A stretch of DNA of 23,501 nucleotides from Burkholderiales bacterium (GCA_019234745.1 JAFAKZ010000143.1:1-23501); one strand, 5' to 3'; shown: positions 7,295 through 14,989, counted from the first letter of the stretch. Translations and numbers: made by a program. The notes: generated from the letters alone by a model not told the origin.

Positions 7295-8313
7295 GATGGC
7301 GTGGCTTTCGACGGTTTGAAGGCGAGGGCCTCGATCTCGACCAGCAGGTCGTGCCGGCATACCTCGGCCTGCATATATACAGCCTGGATCGCGCTGCCCA
7401 GCAGGCCTTCCAGCGTCTGCCGCACGACCGCGTAGTCTTGGGCGTGGCGGATATAGACGCGATAGATCAAATCATTCCACTGGTAGGGACTGGATGCACG
7501 CCCCCGGTTAGCCCGCTCGAGCAGCGCGGCCAGGTTGGCTACCGTCTCGCGCGTCTGTGCCACGACGTTGCCATGATGCAGGGTTTCGTGGCCCACGATG
7601 CTGGCCGTGCCGGAGATGAACAAGATTTCGCCATCGCCGTTCGGGGCCGTTGCGGCACGGGTAAACGTGGGGCTGCGCGGTCCGTATTGGCTAGGGTAGG
7701 CGAAGGCGCTCACCTGGCGCGGGTTCTCGATGCGCGTGGATGCTTGGCGGCCTGCGATGAAAGCGATGGACAGCGGGCCTGTGGCGGTGCCCAGGGCGCA
7801 GGCGGCCGGACTGCTGTCCACCGGCCGCGCAAAGGCAGAGAAGGCCTGGTGCCGGCCGATATTGAACTGCCGGTAGCGCTCCAGGCCACATTCCTCTTCA
7901 TGAATGGCCGGCAGGTAGTTCCAGGTGCGCCACAGATAGGAAAAGCCTTCGGCGGCTAGTAGGGCGAATATCTGGCGGTAAGCAGACTCGGTTGCGGCGT
8001 GCAGCCGCGACGACCCATCTTCGACAGCAAGCCTTGCCTCGTCGATGGCAAGGCTGCCAAACAGGACGTCCTCTGTCCGCCGGTAGGCGATGTCCTCGAA
8101 CTGTCCGCCGCTGCAGGCATGGGACACATGCCACACCTCATTCAACGCATCCGCGGCGTCACCCAGGATGGGCAGGGAAACGTGCTGCACGGGCGCAGTC
8201 GAATTGAACCCGGCCGGGATGGCTCCCAGGCAGTGCACGCCCAGCGTCATCTCGGTCGCTACGGTCGCGCCGCTTTCGAGTTGCGTAAGTTGCAACGGTA
8301 CGTTGAGGCTCAT
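7291..8313 (-). CDS. xanB2: Chorismatase, XanB2/Hyg5/FkbO family (hydroxybenzoate synthase)
   Basis: A 340-residue protein matching the chorismatase family, which converts chorismate to 3-hydroxybenzoate (and 4-hydroxybenzoate for XanB2) or to a dihydrodiol. Family landmarks in order are RTWNYLPAI (129-137), ERYRQFNIGR (145-154), AYPSQYGPRSPTFTRA (205-220), the RidA-like block FISGTASIVGHETLH (232-246) and the C-terminal EVCRHDLLVEIEA (317-329). The length agrees with about 330-345 for the family. Cys319 in the last motif is a candidate for the cysteine linked to 3-hydroxybenzoate formation, but subtype needs an alignment. In Xanthomonas XanB2 supplies the aryl starter of xanthomonadin and 4-hydroxybenzoate for ubiquinone, which fits the ACP/ketosynthase/dehydratase genes nearby. 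The start ATG at 8313 has only a weak ribosome site. The stop overlaps the MipA-like gene. Confidence 0.82.
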   Translation of the reverse strand: MSLNVPLQLTQLESGATVATEMTLGVHCLGAIPAGFNSTAPVQHVSLPILGDAADALNEVWHVSHACSGGQFEDIAYRRTEDVLFGSLAIDEARLAVEDGSSRLHAATESAYRQIFALLAAEGFSYLWRTWNYLPAIHEEECGLERYRQFNIGRHQAFSAFARPVDSSPAACALGTATGPLSIAFIAGRQASTRIENPRQVSAFAYPSQYGPRSPTFTRAATAPNGDGEILFISGTASIVGHETLHHGNVVAQTRETVANLAALLERANRGRASSPYQWNDLIYRVYIRHAQDYAVVRQTLEGLLGSAIQAVYMQAEVCRHDLLVEIEALAFKPSKATPS

Positions 8314-8588
8314 GAGTTCTAACTAATCAGTGGTCGTACCGGTACAACTGGGGTGGCGGGTACGCGGCGGCGTGCCGCCTATTTCAAGGCCCGCAGTATA
8401 CCGGGGATAGCGCTTACACGGTGGACGGCCGCTGCTGCTCGGCGCCGATCGCCTGGCGGAACACGTCCTCAACCAATGATGGCAGTCTTGTCCTTGGACT
8501 CTGGCGACATCCTGACCATACTGGGTTCAAGAGTGCCGACCGGAAAGAACGATCTTGCACGGCAGATAAGGCAGACAAGAGACAGCGG
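8314..8588. promoter_or_regulatory. Divergent intergenic region, chorismatase / solute-binding protein
   Basis: These 275 bases separate two divergent starts. A perfect ten-base palindrome GTACCGGTAC (8336-8345) lies 23 bases from the chorismatase ATG and could be a regulator site or chance. On the minus strand TATACT (plus 8395-8400) matches the -10 consensus in five of six bases but lacks a -35. On the plus strand TTGGAC (8494-8499), 17 bases, CATACT (8517-8522) is a weak promoter for the solute-binding gene. GGCGG/CCGCC at 8366-8379 can form a five-base hairpin. No coding sequence is convincing here. Confidence 0.35.
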
Positions 8589-9293
8589 ATGCGCGCATTA
8601 CTTCTTCTTGCGTTGAGCTTTGCGTGTGCGGCCGTCGCTGCGCAGCCCATACTTCATTTGGAGACGGAAGACGACCCGCCACACAATATGTTGCGTGAGG
8701 GCAAGGTTGTCGGCTCGTCCACCGAAAAGCTGCAGGAGGCGTTCAAGCGTGCCGGTATTGCACTGACGGTGGAACTCGTGCCGTGGGCACGCGCGTATGA
8801 CTATGCTTTGCGTGCGCATGGGTACTGCGTCTATTCAACGGCACGGACGACGGAGCGCGAAGCCCTGTTCGATTGGATAGGGCCTATCGATTCGATGGAC
8901 TGGGTGATGTACGGTCGCGCTACATCCAGCAATCCACCCAGCAGTCTCGCCGATGTCAAAGATAGCTTGATCGGCGGCTACAACCAGGATGTGATCACCG
9001 TCTGGCTGCAAGCGCACCACTACAACGTCGATCCGGTAACTAGCGATGCCAATAATCCGCAGAAGCTGCGCATGCAGCGTATCGACCTGTGGGCTTCGTC
9101 CAAACCACGCGCCACCGCGCTGCTCAAGGGCACCGCGCATGACATCGTGCCCTTGTTCACCTTTGGCCACACCGACCTCTATCTCGCCTGCCACGCCGGC
9201 ACGCCGCCCGATCTGATCCGCGCCTTGAACGCGGCGCTCGATGAAATGCGCCGCGATGGAAGTTTCGAGCGGATCGACGCCGCTTACCCCTAG
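8589..9293 (+). CDS. Periplasmic solute-binding protein (SBP_bac_3 type)
   Basis: A 234-residue secreted protein with a clear signal peptide (MRALLLLALSFACAAVAA, then QPI). The mature part resembles family 3 amino-acid-type binding proteins: an N-terminal lobe with STEKLQEAFKRAGI and VELVPWARA, the hinge-side YSTARTTERE stretch, and a second lobe from about residue 110. It would bind a small polar solute in the periplasm. No permease or ATPase gene is adjacent, so it may serve a distant transporter or a sensor, or be one of the many orphan members seen in proteobacteria. The ATG at 8589 has AAGAGA about seven bases upstream; frame-open codons further upstream lack signal character. It ends in a TAG that shares CTAG with the convergent phosphatase gene. 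Confidence 0.72.
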   Translation: MRALLLLALSFACAAVAAQPILHLETEDDPPHNMLREGKVVGSSTEKLQEAFKRAGIALTVELVPWARAYDYALRAHGYCVYSTARTTEREALFDWIGPIDSMDWVMYGRATSSNPPSSLADVKDSLIGGYNQDVITVWLQAHHYNVDPVTSDANNPQKLRMQRIDLWASSKPRATALLKGTAHDIVPLFTFGHTDLYLACHAGTPPDLIRALNAALDEMRRDGSFERIDAAYP

Positions 9294-9886
9294 CGCCTTA
9301 CGGGTGAGCGTTCAATCCGGGCATCGGCGAATTTGGCCAGCATGGCATCTGTTGGGGCGCGCTTGCCATATTGCACTAGCACGATGACTATCGCGGCGGC
9401 GACGAACCACCGCTTGCGAGCAGTCTGGGGAACGTAGGGGGGGGCCGTTGCGAGAAACAATACACTGCTGGCACCACCAAGCATGGCGCCAACGATGACC
9501 TCGGACACGAAGTGATACCCCAGCACGACGCGCGATACGCCGACCAGGGCGGCCAGTAGCATCCCCGCGATCCAGCAGTGGCGCGCCGGATGGCGAAGCG
9601 CCGTGTGCCCGAGCAGTGCGTAAAGCAAGGTTGGGAATACAGCGGACGCATAGAACATATGGCCGCTTGCACCGCGAAAGTCCCATGCGGCGACGCCAAG
9701 ATGCCATTTCAGATAGGCGAGCTTGCTGCCTAGCACCAATAGCAGCATCGGCACGAACGACAGCAGCCATTTCCTGGCGAGCGCCCGGCTGTCGGCGGCG
9801 AAGTAGGCGGCAAGCAGGGTCGCCAACGGCAACATGACCGCCGTGTCGCTCGTGGCGGTCACCCAATACCAATACGGATAAGGCAA
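9290..9886 (-). CDS. PAP2-superfamily membrane phosphatase, degenerate motifs
   Basis: A 198-residue integral membrane protein with about five to six hydrophobic segments and PAP2-type motifs. The second motif is GASGH (72-76) in place of PSGH. The third reads SR at 118-119, H125 and E129 in HFVSEVIVG, where the family normally has Asp at the last position. The first motif (K, six residues, RP) is not recognisable. It could dephosphorylate a lipid-linked pyrophosphate such as undecaprenyl-PP, which would suit the end of a polysaccharide operon, but the altered motifs leave activity open. The start is TTG at 9886, two bases after the manB stop; there is no ATG before residue 18. A run of eight G (9437-9444) lies inside the gene. 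Confidence 0.65.
   Translation of the reverse strand: MPYPYWYWVTATSDTAVMLPLATLLAAYFAADSRALARKWLLSFVPMLLLVLGSKLAYLKWHLGVAAWDFRGASGHMFYASAVFPTLLYALLGHTALRHPARHCWIAGMLLAALVGVSRVVLGYHFVSEVIVGAMLGGASSVLFLATAPPYVPQTARKRWFVAAAIVIVLVQYGKRAPTDAMLAKFADARIERSPVRR
9437..9444. repeat. G8 homopolymer in the PAP2-like gene
   Basis: Eight consecutive G on the plus strand (C8 in the coding strand, encoding A-P-P in TAPPYVP). Tracts of this length can slip during replication and would shift the frame in the C-terminal third of the protein. Confidence 0.6.
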
Positions 9887-9888
9887 CG

Positions 9889-11265
9889 CTAACCGCCGAT
9901 CAAACCGAGGATTTCGGCCGTCTTGGCTTGCATCAACGCCTGATCCATGCGGCTCTCAACATTCAAGCGCAGCACCGGCTCCGTGTTGGACGAGCGTAGA
10001 TTAAAGCGCCAGGTGCCAAATTCCATACTTAGGCCGTCCACGGCTTCTGTTGCAAGCGCATCGGAGGCGTAGCGGATTCGCACGCGCTCGATCGCTTCGC
10101 GCGGGTCAGCCAGCTTGCGATTGATTTCTCCGGAAGACGGGTAGCGGGTGATGCATTCCGCGACGAGGGCCGACAGCGGCTTGCCCTTGCTGCTGACGAG
10201 GCCGCACACGAGCAGCCAGGGGATCATACCGCTGTCGCAGTAGGCGAAGTCGCGGAAGTAATGGTGCGCACTCATCTCGCCGCCGTAAATGGCGTTCTCG
10301 AGCCGCATGCGTTCCTTGATGAAGGCGTGGCCCGTCTTGCTCTGCACGGGCACGCCGCCGTTGCGCTCGGTGATTTCGATCGTGTTCCAGGTCAGGCGCG
10401 GGTCGTGGATGATGCGTGCACCGGGTTCGCGCTGCAGGAAGGCTTCGGCTAGCAGGCCGACCAGGTAGTAACCCTCGATGAAATTGCCACGCTCGTCGAA
10501 GAAGAAGCAGCGGTCGAAGTCGCCATCCCAGGCGATGCCCATATCGGCGCCGTGCGTGCGCACCGCATCAGAAGTGTCGGCGCGGCATTCGGGCAATAGC
10601 GGGTTGGGAATGCCGTGCGGGAAGGTGCCGTCCGCTTCATGGTACAGCTTGATGAATTCGATGGGCACGCCCAGCGCATTGAAGCGTTCCTCCAGCGCGT
10701 CGACGACGTGGCCCGCTGCGCCGTTACCTGCGTTAACGACGAGCTTGAGCGGCCGAATAGAAGCAGGGTCGATGTACTGCAGCAAGTGCTCGGCGTAGGC
10801 TGCAAGGATGGATTGCTGCGTCATGCTGCCGCGATGCGTCACCGGACCGAAGGCATTCTGTTCGGCCAGGCGGCGGATGTCGGCCAATCCTGTATCGCCG
10901 CTGATCGGTTGGGCGCCGCGGCGGACCAGCTTCATGCCGTTGTAGTCGAGTGGGTTGTGGCTGGCCGTCACCTCAATGCCGCCGTCCACGTCGAGATGGA
11001 AGGCGGCAAAGTAGACTTCCTCCGTGCCCGTCATGCCTAGGTCGATAACGTCGGCACCCGCATCCATCAGGCCGTTCGCCAGCGCTAGCTTCAACGACTC
11101 GGACGTCAGGCGCACGTCGCCGCCGACGGCGATGCGGCGTGGCTTCAGGTATTCACCGTAGGCGCGGCCGATGCGGTAGGCGATTTCCTCGTCCAGTTCT
11201 TCGCCGAGCTTGCCGCGGATGTCGTAGGCCTTGAAGCAGGTCAGCGTCTTTGCGATGTCGTTCAT
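9889..11265 (-). CDS. manB: Phosphomannomutase ManB/CpsG
   Basis: A 458-residue alpha-D-phosphohexomutase that converts mannose-6-phosphate to mannose-1-phosphate in the cytoplasm. All four active-site loops are intact: catalytic phosphoserine S102 in VTASHNPLDYNG, the Mg-binding loop DGDFDR (247-252), the sugar loop GGEMSAHHYF (328-337) and the phosphate loop RSSNTEP (424-430). As I recall the E. coli sequence, the N-terminal KAYDIRGKLGEEL and the RDFAYCDSGMIPW stretch resemble ManB/CpsG of the colanic-acid cluster more than AlgC, so a mannose role is preferred, though some homologues also act on glucose. The ATG overlaps the manC TGA as ATGA, so the two are coupled and supply GDP-mannose together. 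Length is normal and nothing is missing. Confidence 0.93.
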   Translation of the reverse strand: MNDIAKTLTCFKAYDIRGKLGEELDEEIAYRIGRAYGEYLKPRRIAVGGDVRLTSESLKLALANGLMDAGADVIDLGMTGTEEVYFAAFHLDVDGGIEVTASHNPLDYNGMKLVRRGAQPISGDTGLADIRRLAEQNAFGPVTHRGSMTQQSILAAYAEHLLQYIDPASIRPLKLVVNAGNGAAGHVVDALEERFNALGVPIEFIKLYHEADGTFPHGIPNPLLPECRADTSDAVRTHGADMGIAWDGDFDRCFFFDERGNFIEGYYLVGLLAEAFLQREPGARIIHDPRLTWNTIEITERNGGVPVQSKTGHAFIKERMRLENAIYGGEMSAHHYFRDFAYCDSGMIPWLLVCGLVSSKGKPLSALVAECITRYPSSGEINRKLADPREAIERVRIRYASDALATEAVDGLSMEFGTWRFNLRSSNTEPVLRLNVESRMDQALMQAKTAEILGLIGG

Positions 11266-12680
11266 GCAGCCGTCCTGCCGTATTGGTCATCGAAGCGCAC
11301 GATATCGTCCTCACCCAGGTAGGCGCCCGATTGCACCTCGATCAGCTCGAGCTGCAGTCTGCCGGGGTTTTCCAGGCGGTGCACCGCGCCGACGGGGATG
11401 TAGGTGGATTGGTTCTCGGTCAGCAGCATGGTCTGTTCGCCGTTCACCACCTTGGCTGTGCCGCGCACGACAACCCAGTGCTCGGCCCGGTGATGGTGCA
11501 TCTGCAGGCTGAGGCTGGCACCGGGGTTGACGATGATGCGCTTGACCTGGAAGCGCTCGCCCGTATCGATACCTTCGTAGCTGCCCCACGGGCGGTACAC
11601 GCGCTGGTGGCGCGTCGCTTCGTTGCGCTCGGCAGCCTTCAGCCGGTCGACGATGTGCTTGACGTCCTGCGCGGCGTCCTTATGGGCGACCAGCACGGCG
11701 TCCGGCGTTTCCACGATGACCAGGTCTTCGATGCCAATGGCAGCGACGACACGGCTTTCGCTGCGGATATAGCAGTTTCGAACGGCATCGGCGTGAACGT
11801 CGCCGAGCAGCTGGTTGCCCGCGTCGTCACTCGGTACGACGTCGGCCAGGGCTGTCCAGGAACCGATATCGTTCCAGCCCAGGTCCCGTGCTTCCACCAC
11901 GGCCGCGCGCTGCGTGTGCTCCATGACGGCGTAGTCGATCGAGTCGGCTGGACAGGCGGTGAAGGCTGCTTCGTCGAGCCGGAGGAAGTCGAGATCACGC
12001 CGTGCCGAGGCCAGAGCCAGTTCGCACTGCGTGTAGATGGTGGGCTTGAGCTTGGCCAGTTCCTCGAGATAGACAGCCGCCTTGAACATGAAGATGCCGC
12101 TGTTCCAGTAGTAGGCGCCCGTCGCCAGGAAGTCTGCTGCGCGGGCGGCATCGGGCTTTTCGACGAAGGCGCTGATCGTATGTGCGCCGTCGCCCAGCGG
12201 CGTACCGCGCCGAATATAGCCGTAGCCGGTATGCGGGCAGGTCGGCTGGATGCCGAAGGTAACGAGATGACTCGTCTCGGCTACGCCGCGTGCCTGGCCG
12301 ACCAGGTGCTGGAATACGGCGGCGTTCTGGATTGCGTGGTCCGACGGCATCACCAGCAGCACCGCATCCGGCGAGGCACGTAAAGCCAGCATCGCCGCGA
12401 TGGCGACGGCTGGCGCGGTATTGCGCCCGCACGGCTCGAGCACGATGTCGCTGGCGCGCTGGTTGATGGCGCGGAGCTGCTCCGCCACGATAAAGCGCTG
12501 CTCGGCATTGCTGACAATGATGGGGGCCGTGACGTCGGGCAGATTACGCAGCCGTGTGACCGTATCCTGCAGTAGTGATTGCTCGCCGTTCAGTGCCAGG
12601 AACTGCTTGGGGTAGGCGGCGCGCGACAAGGGCCAGAGGCGGGTGCCGCTGCCGCCGGACAGGATGACTGGGATCAACAT
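11262..12680 (-). CDS. manC: Mannose-1-phosphate guanylyltransferase / mannose-6-phosphate isomerase
   Basis: A 472-residue type II bifunctional enzyme. The N-terminal nucleotidyltransferase domain has the GTP-binding signature GGSGTRLWPLSRAAYPKQF (9-27), FVEKPD and NSGIFMFKA. The C-terminal cupin domain has QVKRIIVNPG and the metal-binding QMHHHRAEHWVV. It makes GDP-mannose from mannose-1-phosphate and can also interconvert fructose-6-phosphate and mannose-6-phosphate, so with ManB it covers the whole route. I choose the ATG at 12680 because GGAG (12690-12693) sits nine bases upstream. A longer TTG start at 12701 overlaps the stop of the preceding glycosyltransferase but has no such site. 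No Gmd or other GDP-mannose-modifying enzyme is in the window, so mannose itself is likely incorporated. Confidence 0.93.
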   Translation of the reverse strand: MLIPVILSGGSGTRLWPLSRAAYPKQFLALNGEQSLLQDTVTRLRNLPDVTAPIIVSNAEQRFIVAEQLRAINQRASDIVLEPCGRNTAPAVAIAAMLALRASPDAVLLVMPSDHAIQNAAVFQHLVGQARGVAETSHLVTFGIQPTCPHTGYGYIRRGTPLGDGAHTISAFVEKPDAARAADFLATGAYYWNSGIFMFKAAVYLEELAKLKPTIYTQCELALASARRDLDFLRLDEAAFTACPADSIDYAVMEHTQRAAVVEARDLGWNDIGSWTALADVVPSDDAGNQLLGDVHADAVRNCYIRSESRVVAAIGIEDLVIVETPDAVLVAHKDAAQDVKHIVDRLKAAERNEATRHQRVYRPWGSYEGIDTGERFQVKRIIVNPGASLSLQMHHHRAEHWVVVRGTAKVVNGEQTMLLTENQSTYIPVGAVHRLENPGRLQLELIEVQSGAYLGEDDIVRFDDQYGRTAA

Positions 12681-12689
12681 GGCTTGGGT

Positions 12690-12693
12690 CTCC
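12690..12693 (-). promoter_or_regulatory. Ribosome binding site of manC
   Basis: GGAG on the minus strand, nine bases before the ATG at 12680. It decides for this ATG over the upstream TTG at 12701. Confidence 0.6.
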
Positions 12694-12697
12694 GTAT

Positions 12698-14947
12698 TCA
12701 AGATTGCGCGCCCATCGTCGCGGCGATATAGCTTTCGCGCACGCGCAGTGCCGGTGCCATCCAGGCAAAAGCGAGTGCACGCTGCCGACCATCTTTGCTA
12801 AGGCGTGTAGCCAGGGCGGGTTGGTCGAGGACTTGTTGCATGGCATTGGTGAGGCCCTGGGTATCGAACGGGTCGATGAGCAGGCCGGTTGCGCCGACTA
12901 CCTCAGGCAGGGCTGTCGCATTGCTGCTGACGACAGGTGTGCCGCTGGCCATGGCCTCCAGCGGCGGCATGCCGAAGCCTTCCGCGACAGTGGGGTAGGC
13001 GAACAGCCTGGCGTGCCGGTACAGCGCTGGCAGCTCGTCGTCGCGCACGTCGCTTAGCACGTGCACGCGGTCGCGCAGGCCGTGGCGTACTATGGCGTCG
13101 AACACGGCATCGTATTTGAAGTCCGGCTGGCCGACCAGTACGAGCGGTGGGGCGTCGGCGCGCAACTGCCTGTAGGCGTCGATGAGGATTGCATGGTTCT
13201 TCCGGGGTTCCAGGCGACCGACAGACAGGATGTAGTTGCCCGATTGCAGGCTCCGCCGGCGAACGATTTCCAAGCCGTCATGCCCAGGGTAGAACCGATC
13301 GAGGTCGGCGCCATTGTGGATCACGGTCAAGCGTTCCGGTGCCGTCGCGTATAGGCGCTCGATCTCGCGCTTGGAAAAGTCGCTGACCGTGAACACATGA
13401 TCGGCCCGCTGCGCCGCAAGGCGTATCAGCACCTTCGAGCGCAAGATGAACAGGCGTTCAAAGAATTGCGGGTGCGTCTCAAACAGCACGTCGTGAATCG
13501 TGACCATGCTGCGGCAGGGCAGCGGCCAGGGCATGATGTATTGCGTATGCAGGACGTCCAGCTGGTACTTGCGCGCCAGTCGCGGCAGTTGCCAGTAGAG
13601 CCTTAGCGGCGCCAACGTCTGCGGCATGCGGATGCGCTGCACATTGGGTAGGGCGAACGCCGGTGCAAGCTCGAGCAGGGTATCCGGCCCGTCGAGAAAC
13701 AGGAAGAAGTCGATGTCGGGCGAGTTCGCCACGACACGGGAAAACAGTTCGATTACGTGTGTGCGCGACCCTTGGTATTTTCCGTCGACCACATGTAGGT
13801 CGATGCCAATGCGCGGCCGATCTGTGGCCCCGCGTGGCTGGGGCGGGAGCCAATCCTGCAGCAGGCGCTGATAGCTGGCCAAGACGCGCGGCCAGGTGAA
13901 ATGGCTAGCGTGCTGGCTGCTTGCAGCGGCGCGCAAATCCGCAACGTCGACATCGTTTGCGAGCAATTCGTCGAATCGCGTGGCGCATGTTGCCTGATCC
14001 CTGAAGTAACGCGCCGCATCGCCAGCTACCCAGCGGTTGAAGTGGTTGTCGTGTGCCAGCACGGGCGAGCCCGCGCCGAGCGCTTCGACGAGCGATGGGT
14101 TGGTGCCACCAACCTGATGTCCGTGCACGTAGAGGCGGCAGTGGGCGCGCAGGGCGTTGACGATGGCTTTGTCGTAGACGGCGCCGATGAAGCGTACGTC
14201 ACCGCTGGCCTGTGCGAGCACGCGGCCATGGTAGGCGTTGTGCTCGGGCGTGTACTGGCCCAGTACCACCAAGGGCATCGCACGCGGCTTGGACGCATAG
14301 GCAGCAACAATTTCCAGGATGCTGTTTTCCGGCTCCGGGCGCGCAATGAGCAGACAATATTGGCCCGGCTTCAGATCGAATGCATCGAGCGGCGCGCTAT
14401 CGACCTCATCGAAACGGTCCGCGCCATAGGGGATCATGGTGATCTTGCTGCCCGATACCACGCGCCCCAGGTGTGCCTTGATGCCGGGATGGTCGGCGAT
14501 AAGGTGGTTGCCCAGCAGGCAGCCGGCGATCTCGTTCAGGTAGAACCATGCCTTGGCTACGCGTCCCCACTTCTGGCGCCGCCATTCGATCCCATCCATA
14601 TTGATCAGGTTCGGGATGCCCTTGAGGCGCAGCAGCGCGCTGAAAACGGCGGTGTTGTAACCTAGCGTGAGGCACAGGTCGCCGTGCCGTGCCGCATGCC
14701 GTGTCGAGCGCCAATCGAAGACGATGGTGCCAAGCGGCCCTTGTTGGCGGACGGGGATATGCACGCGCTCGACGCCTTGCCAGCGGTCTTCCGTGATCGG
14801 CCCTTCGCCGTCCTCCTGGCAATAGACGACCACGCGCCAGCCGTGCTCGACGAGATACAGCGCGAGGGCCTCGGCAAAGGTTTCGAATCCACCGTGCGCA
14901 GCGGGTATACCGCGCGTACCGAGGATGCGTAGGGTTGGCTTGTTCAT
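12698..14947 (-). CDS. Two-domain GT4-GT4 glycosyltransferase fusion
   Basis: A 749-residue protein made of two complete GT-B glycosyltransferases. Domain one (about 1-365) begins ILGTRGIPAAHGGFETF, typical of the DUF1972-type rhamnosyl/galactosyltransferase group, and carries GTNPSLVEALGAGSPV at 281-296. A proline-rich linker follows near 367-377. Domain two (about 379-749) starts RIGIDLHVVDG and looks like a GT4 mannosyltransferase, with SVGRLEPRKNHA (575-586) and the EX7E motif EGFGMPPLE (656-664). Each half alone would be full length for GT4, so this can add two sugars in sequence in the cytoplasm. No frameshift or stop marks the joint. The ATG at 14947 has no Shine-Dalgarno and follows an AT-rich spacer. 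The stop lies 17 bases before the manC ATG. Confidence 0.88.
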   Translation of the reverse strand: MNKPTLRILGTRGIPAAHGGFETFAEALALYLVEHGWRVVVYCQEDGEGPITEDRWQGVERVHIPVRQQGPLGTIVFDWRSTRHAARHGDLCLTLGYNTAVFSALLRLKGIPNLINMDGIEWRRQKWGRVAKAWFYLNEIAGCLLGNHLIADHPGIKAHLGRVVSGSKITMIPYGADRFDEVDSAPLDAFDLKPGQYCLLIARPEPENSILEIVAAYASKPRAMPLVVLGQYTPEHNAYHGRVLAQASGDVRFIGAVYDKAIVNALRAHCRLYVHGHQVGGTNPSLVEALGAGSPVLAHDNHFNRWVAGDAARYFRDQATCATRFDELLANDVDVADLRAAASSQHASHFTWPRVLASYQRLLQDWLPPQPRGATDRPRIGIDLHVVDGKYQGSRTHVIELFSRVVANSPDIDFFLFLDGPDTLLELAPAFALPNVQRIRMPQTLAPLRLYWQLPRLARKYQLDVLHTQYIMPWPLPCRSMVTIHDVLFETHPQFFERLFILRSKVLIRLAAQRADHVFTVSDFSKREIERLYATAPERLTVIHNGADLDRFYPGHDGLEIVRRRSLQSGNYILSVGRLEPRKNHAILIDAYRQLRADAPPLVLVGQPDFKYDAVFDAIVRHGLRDRVHVLSDVRDDELPALYRHARLFAYPTVAEGFGMPPLEAMASGTPVVSSNATALPEVVGATGLLIDPFDTQGLTNAMQQVLDQPALATRLSKDGRQRALAFAWMAPALRVRESYIAATMGAQS

Positions 14948-14989
14948 TGGATGAAATACAATATATTCAATAAGTTATGTAATGCCCAC
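14948..14989 (-). promoter_or_regulatory. AT-rich spacer ahead of the GT fusion
   Basis: This 42-base gap is 12/42 G or C, far below its surroundings, and is the largest gap in the polysaccharide run. On the minus strand it contains TATATT and TTACAT elements, but their spacing does not make a good sigma-70 promoter. It may be an internal promoter, or an A/U-rich leader helping translation of a gene without a Shine-Dalgarno. Confidence 0.35.

Noticed and set aside
7295..7360. Longer N-terminus for the MipA-like protein, starting at 7360
   Set aside because: It would place the signal peptide 22 residues inside the protein and overlap the chorismatase coding end; the TTG at 7294 gives a normal signal peptide.
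11250..12383. A 377-codon plus-strand open frame opposite manC
   Set aside because: manC carries complete catalytic motifs on the other strand; the antisense translation has no recognisable domain and no ribosome site.
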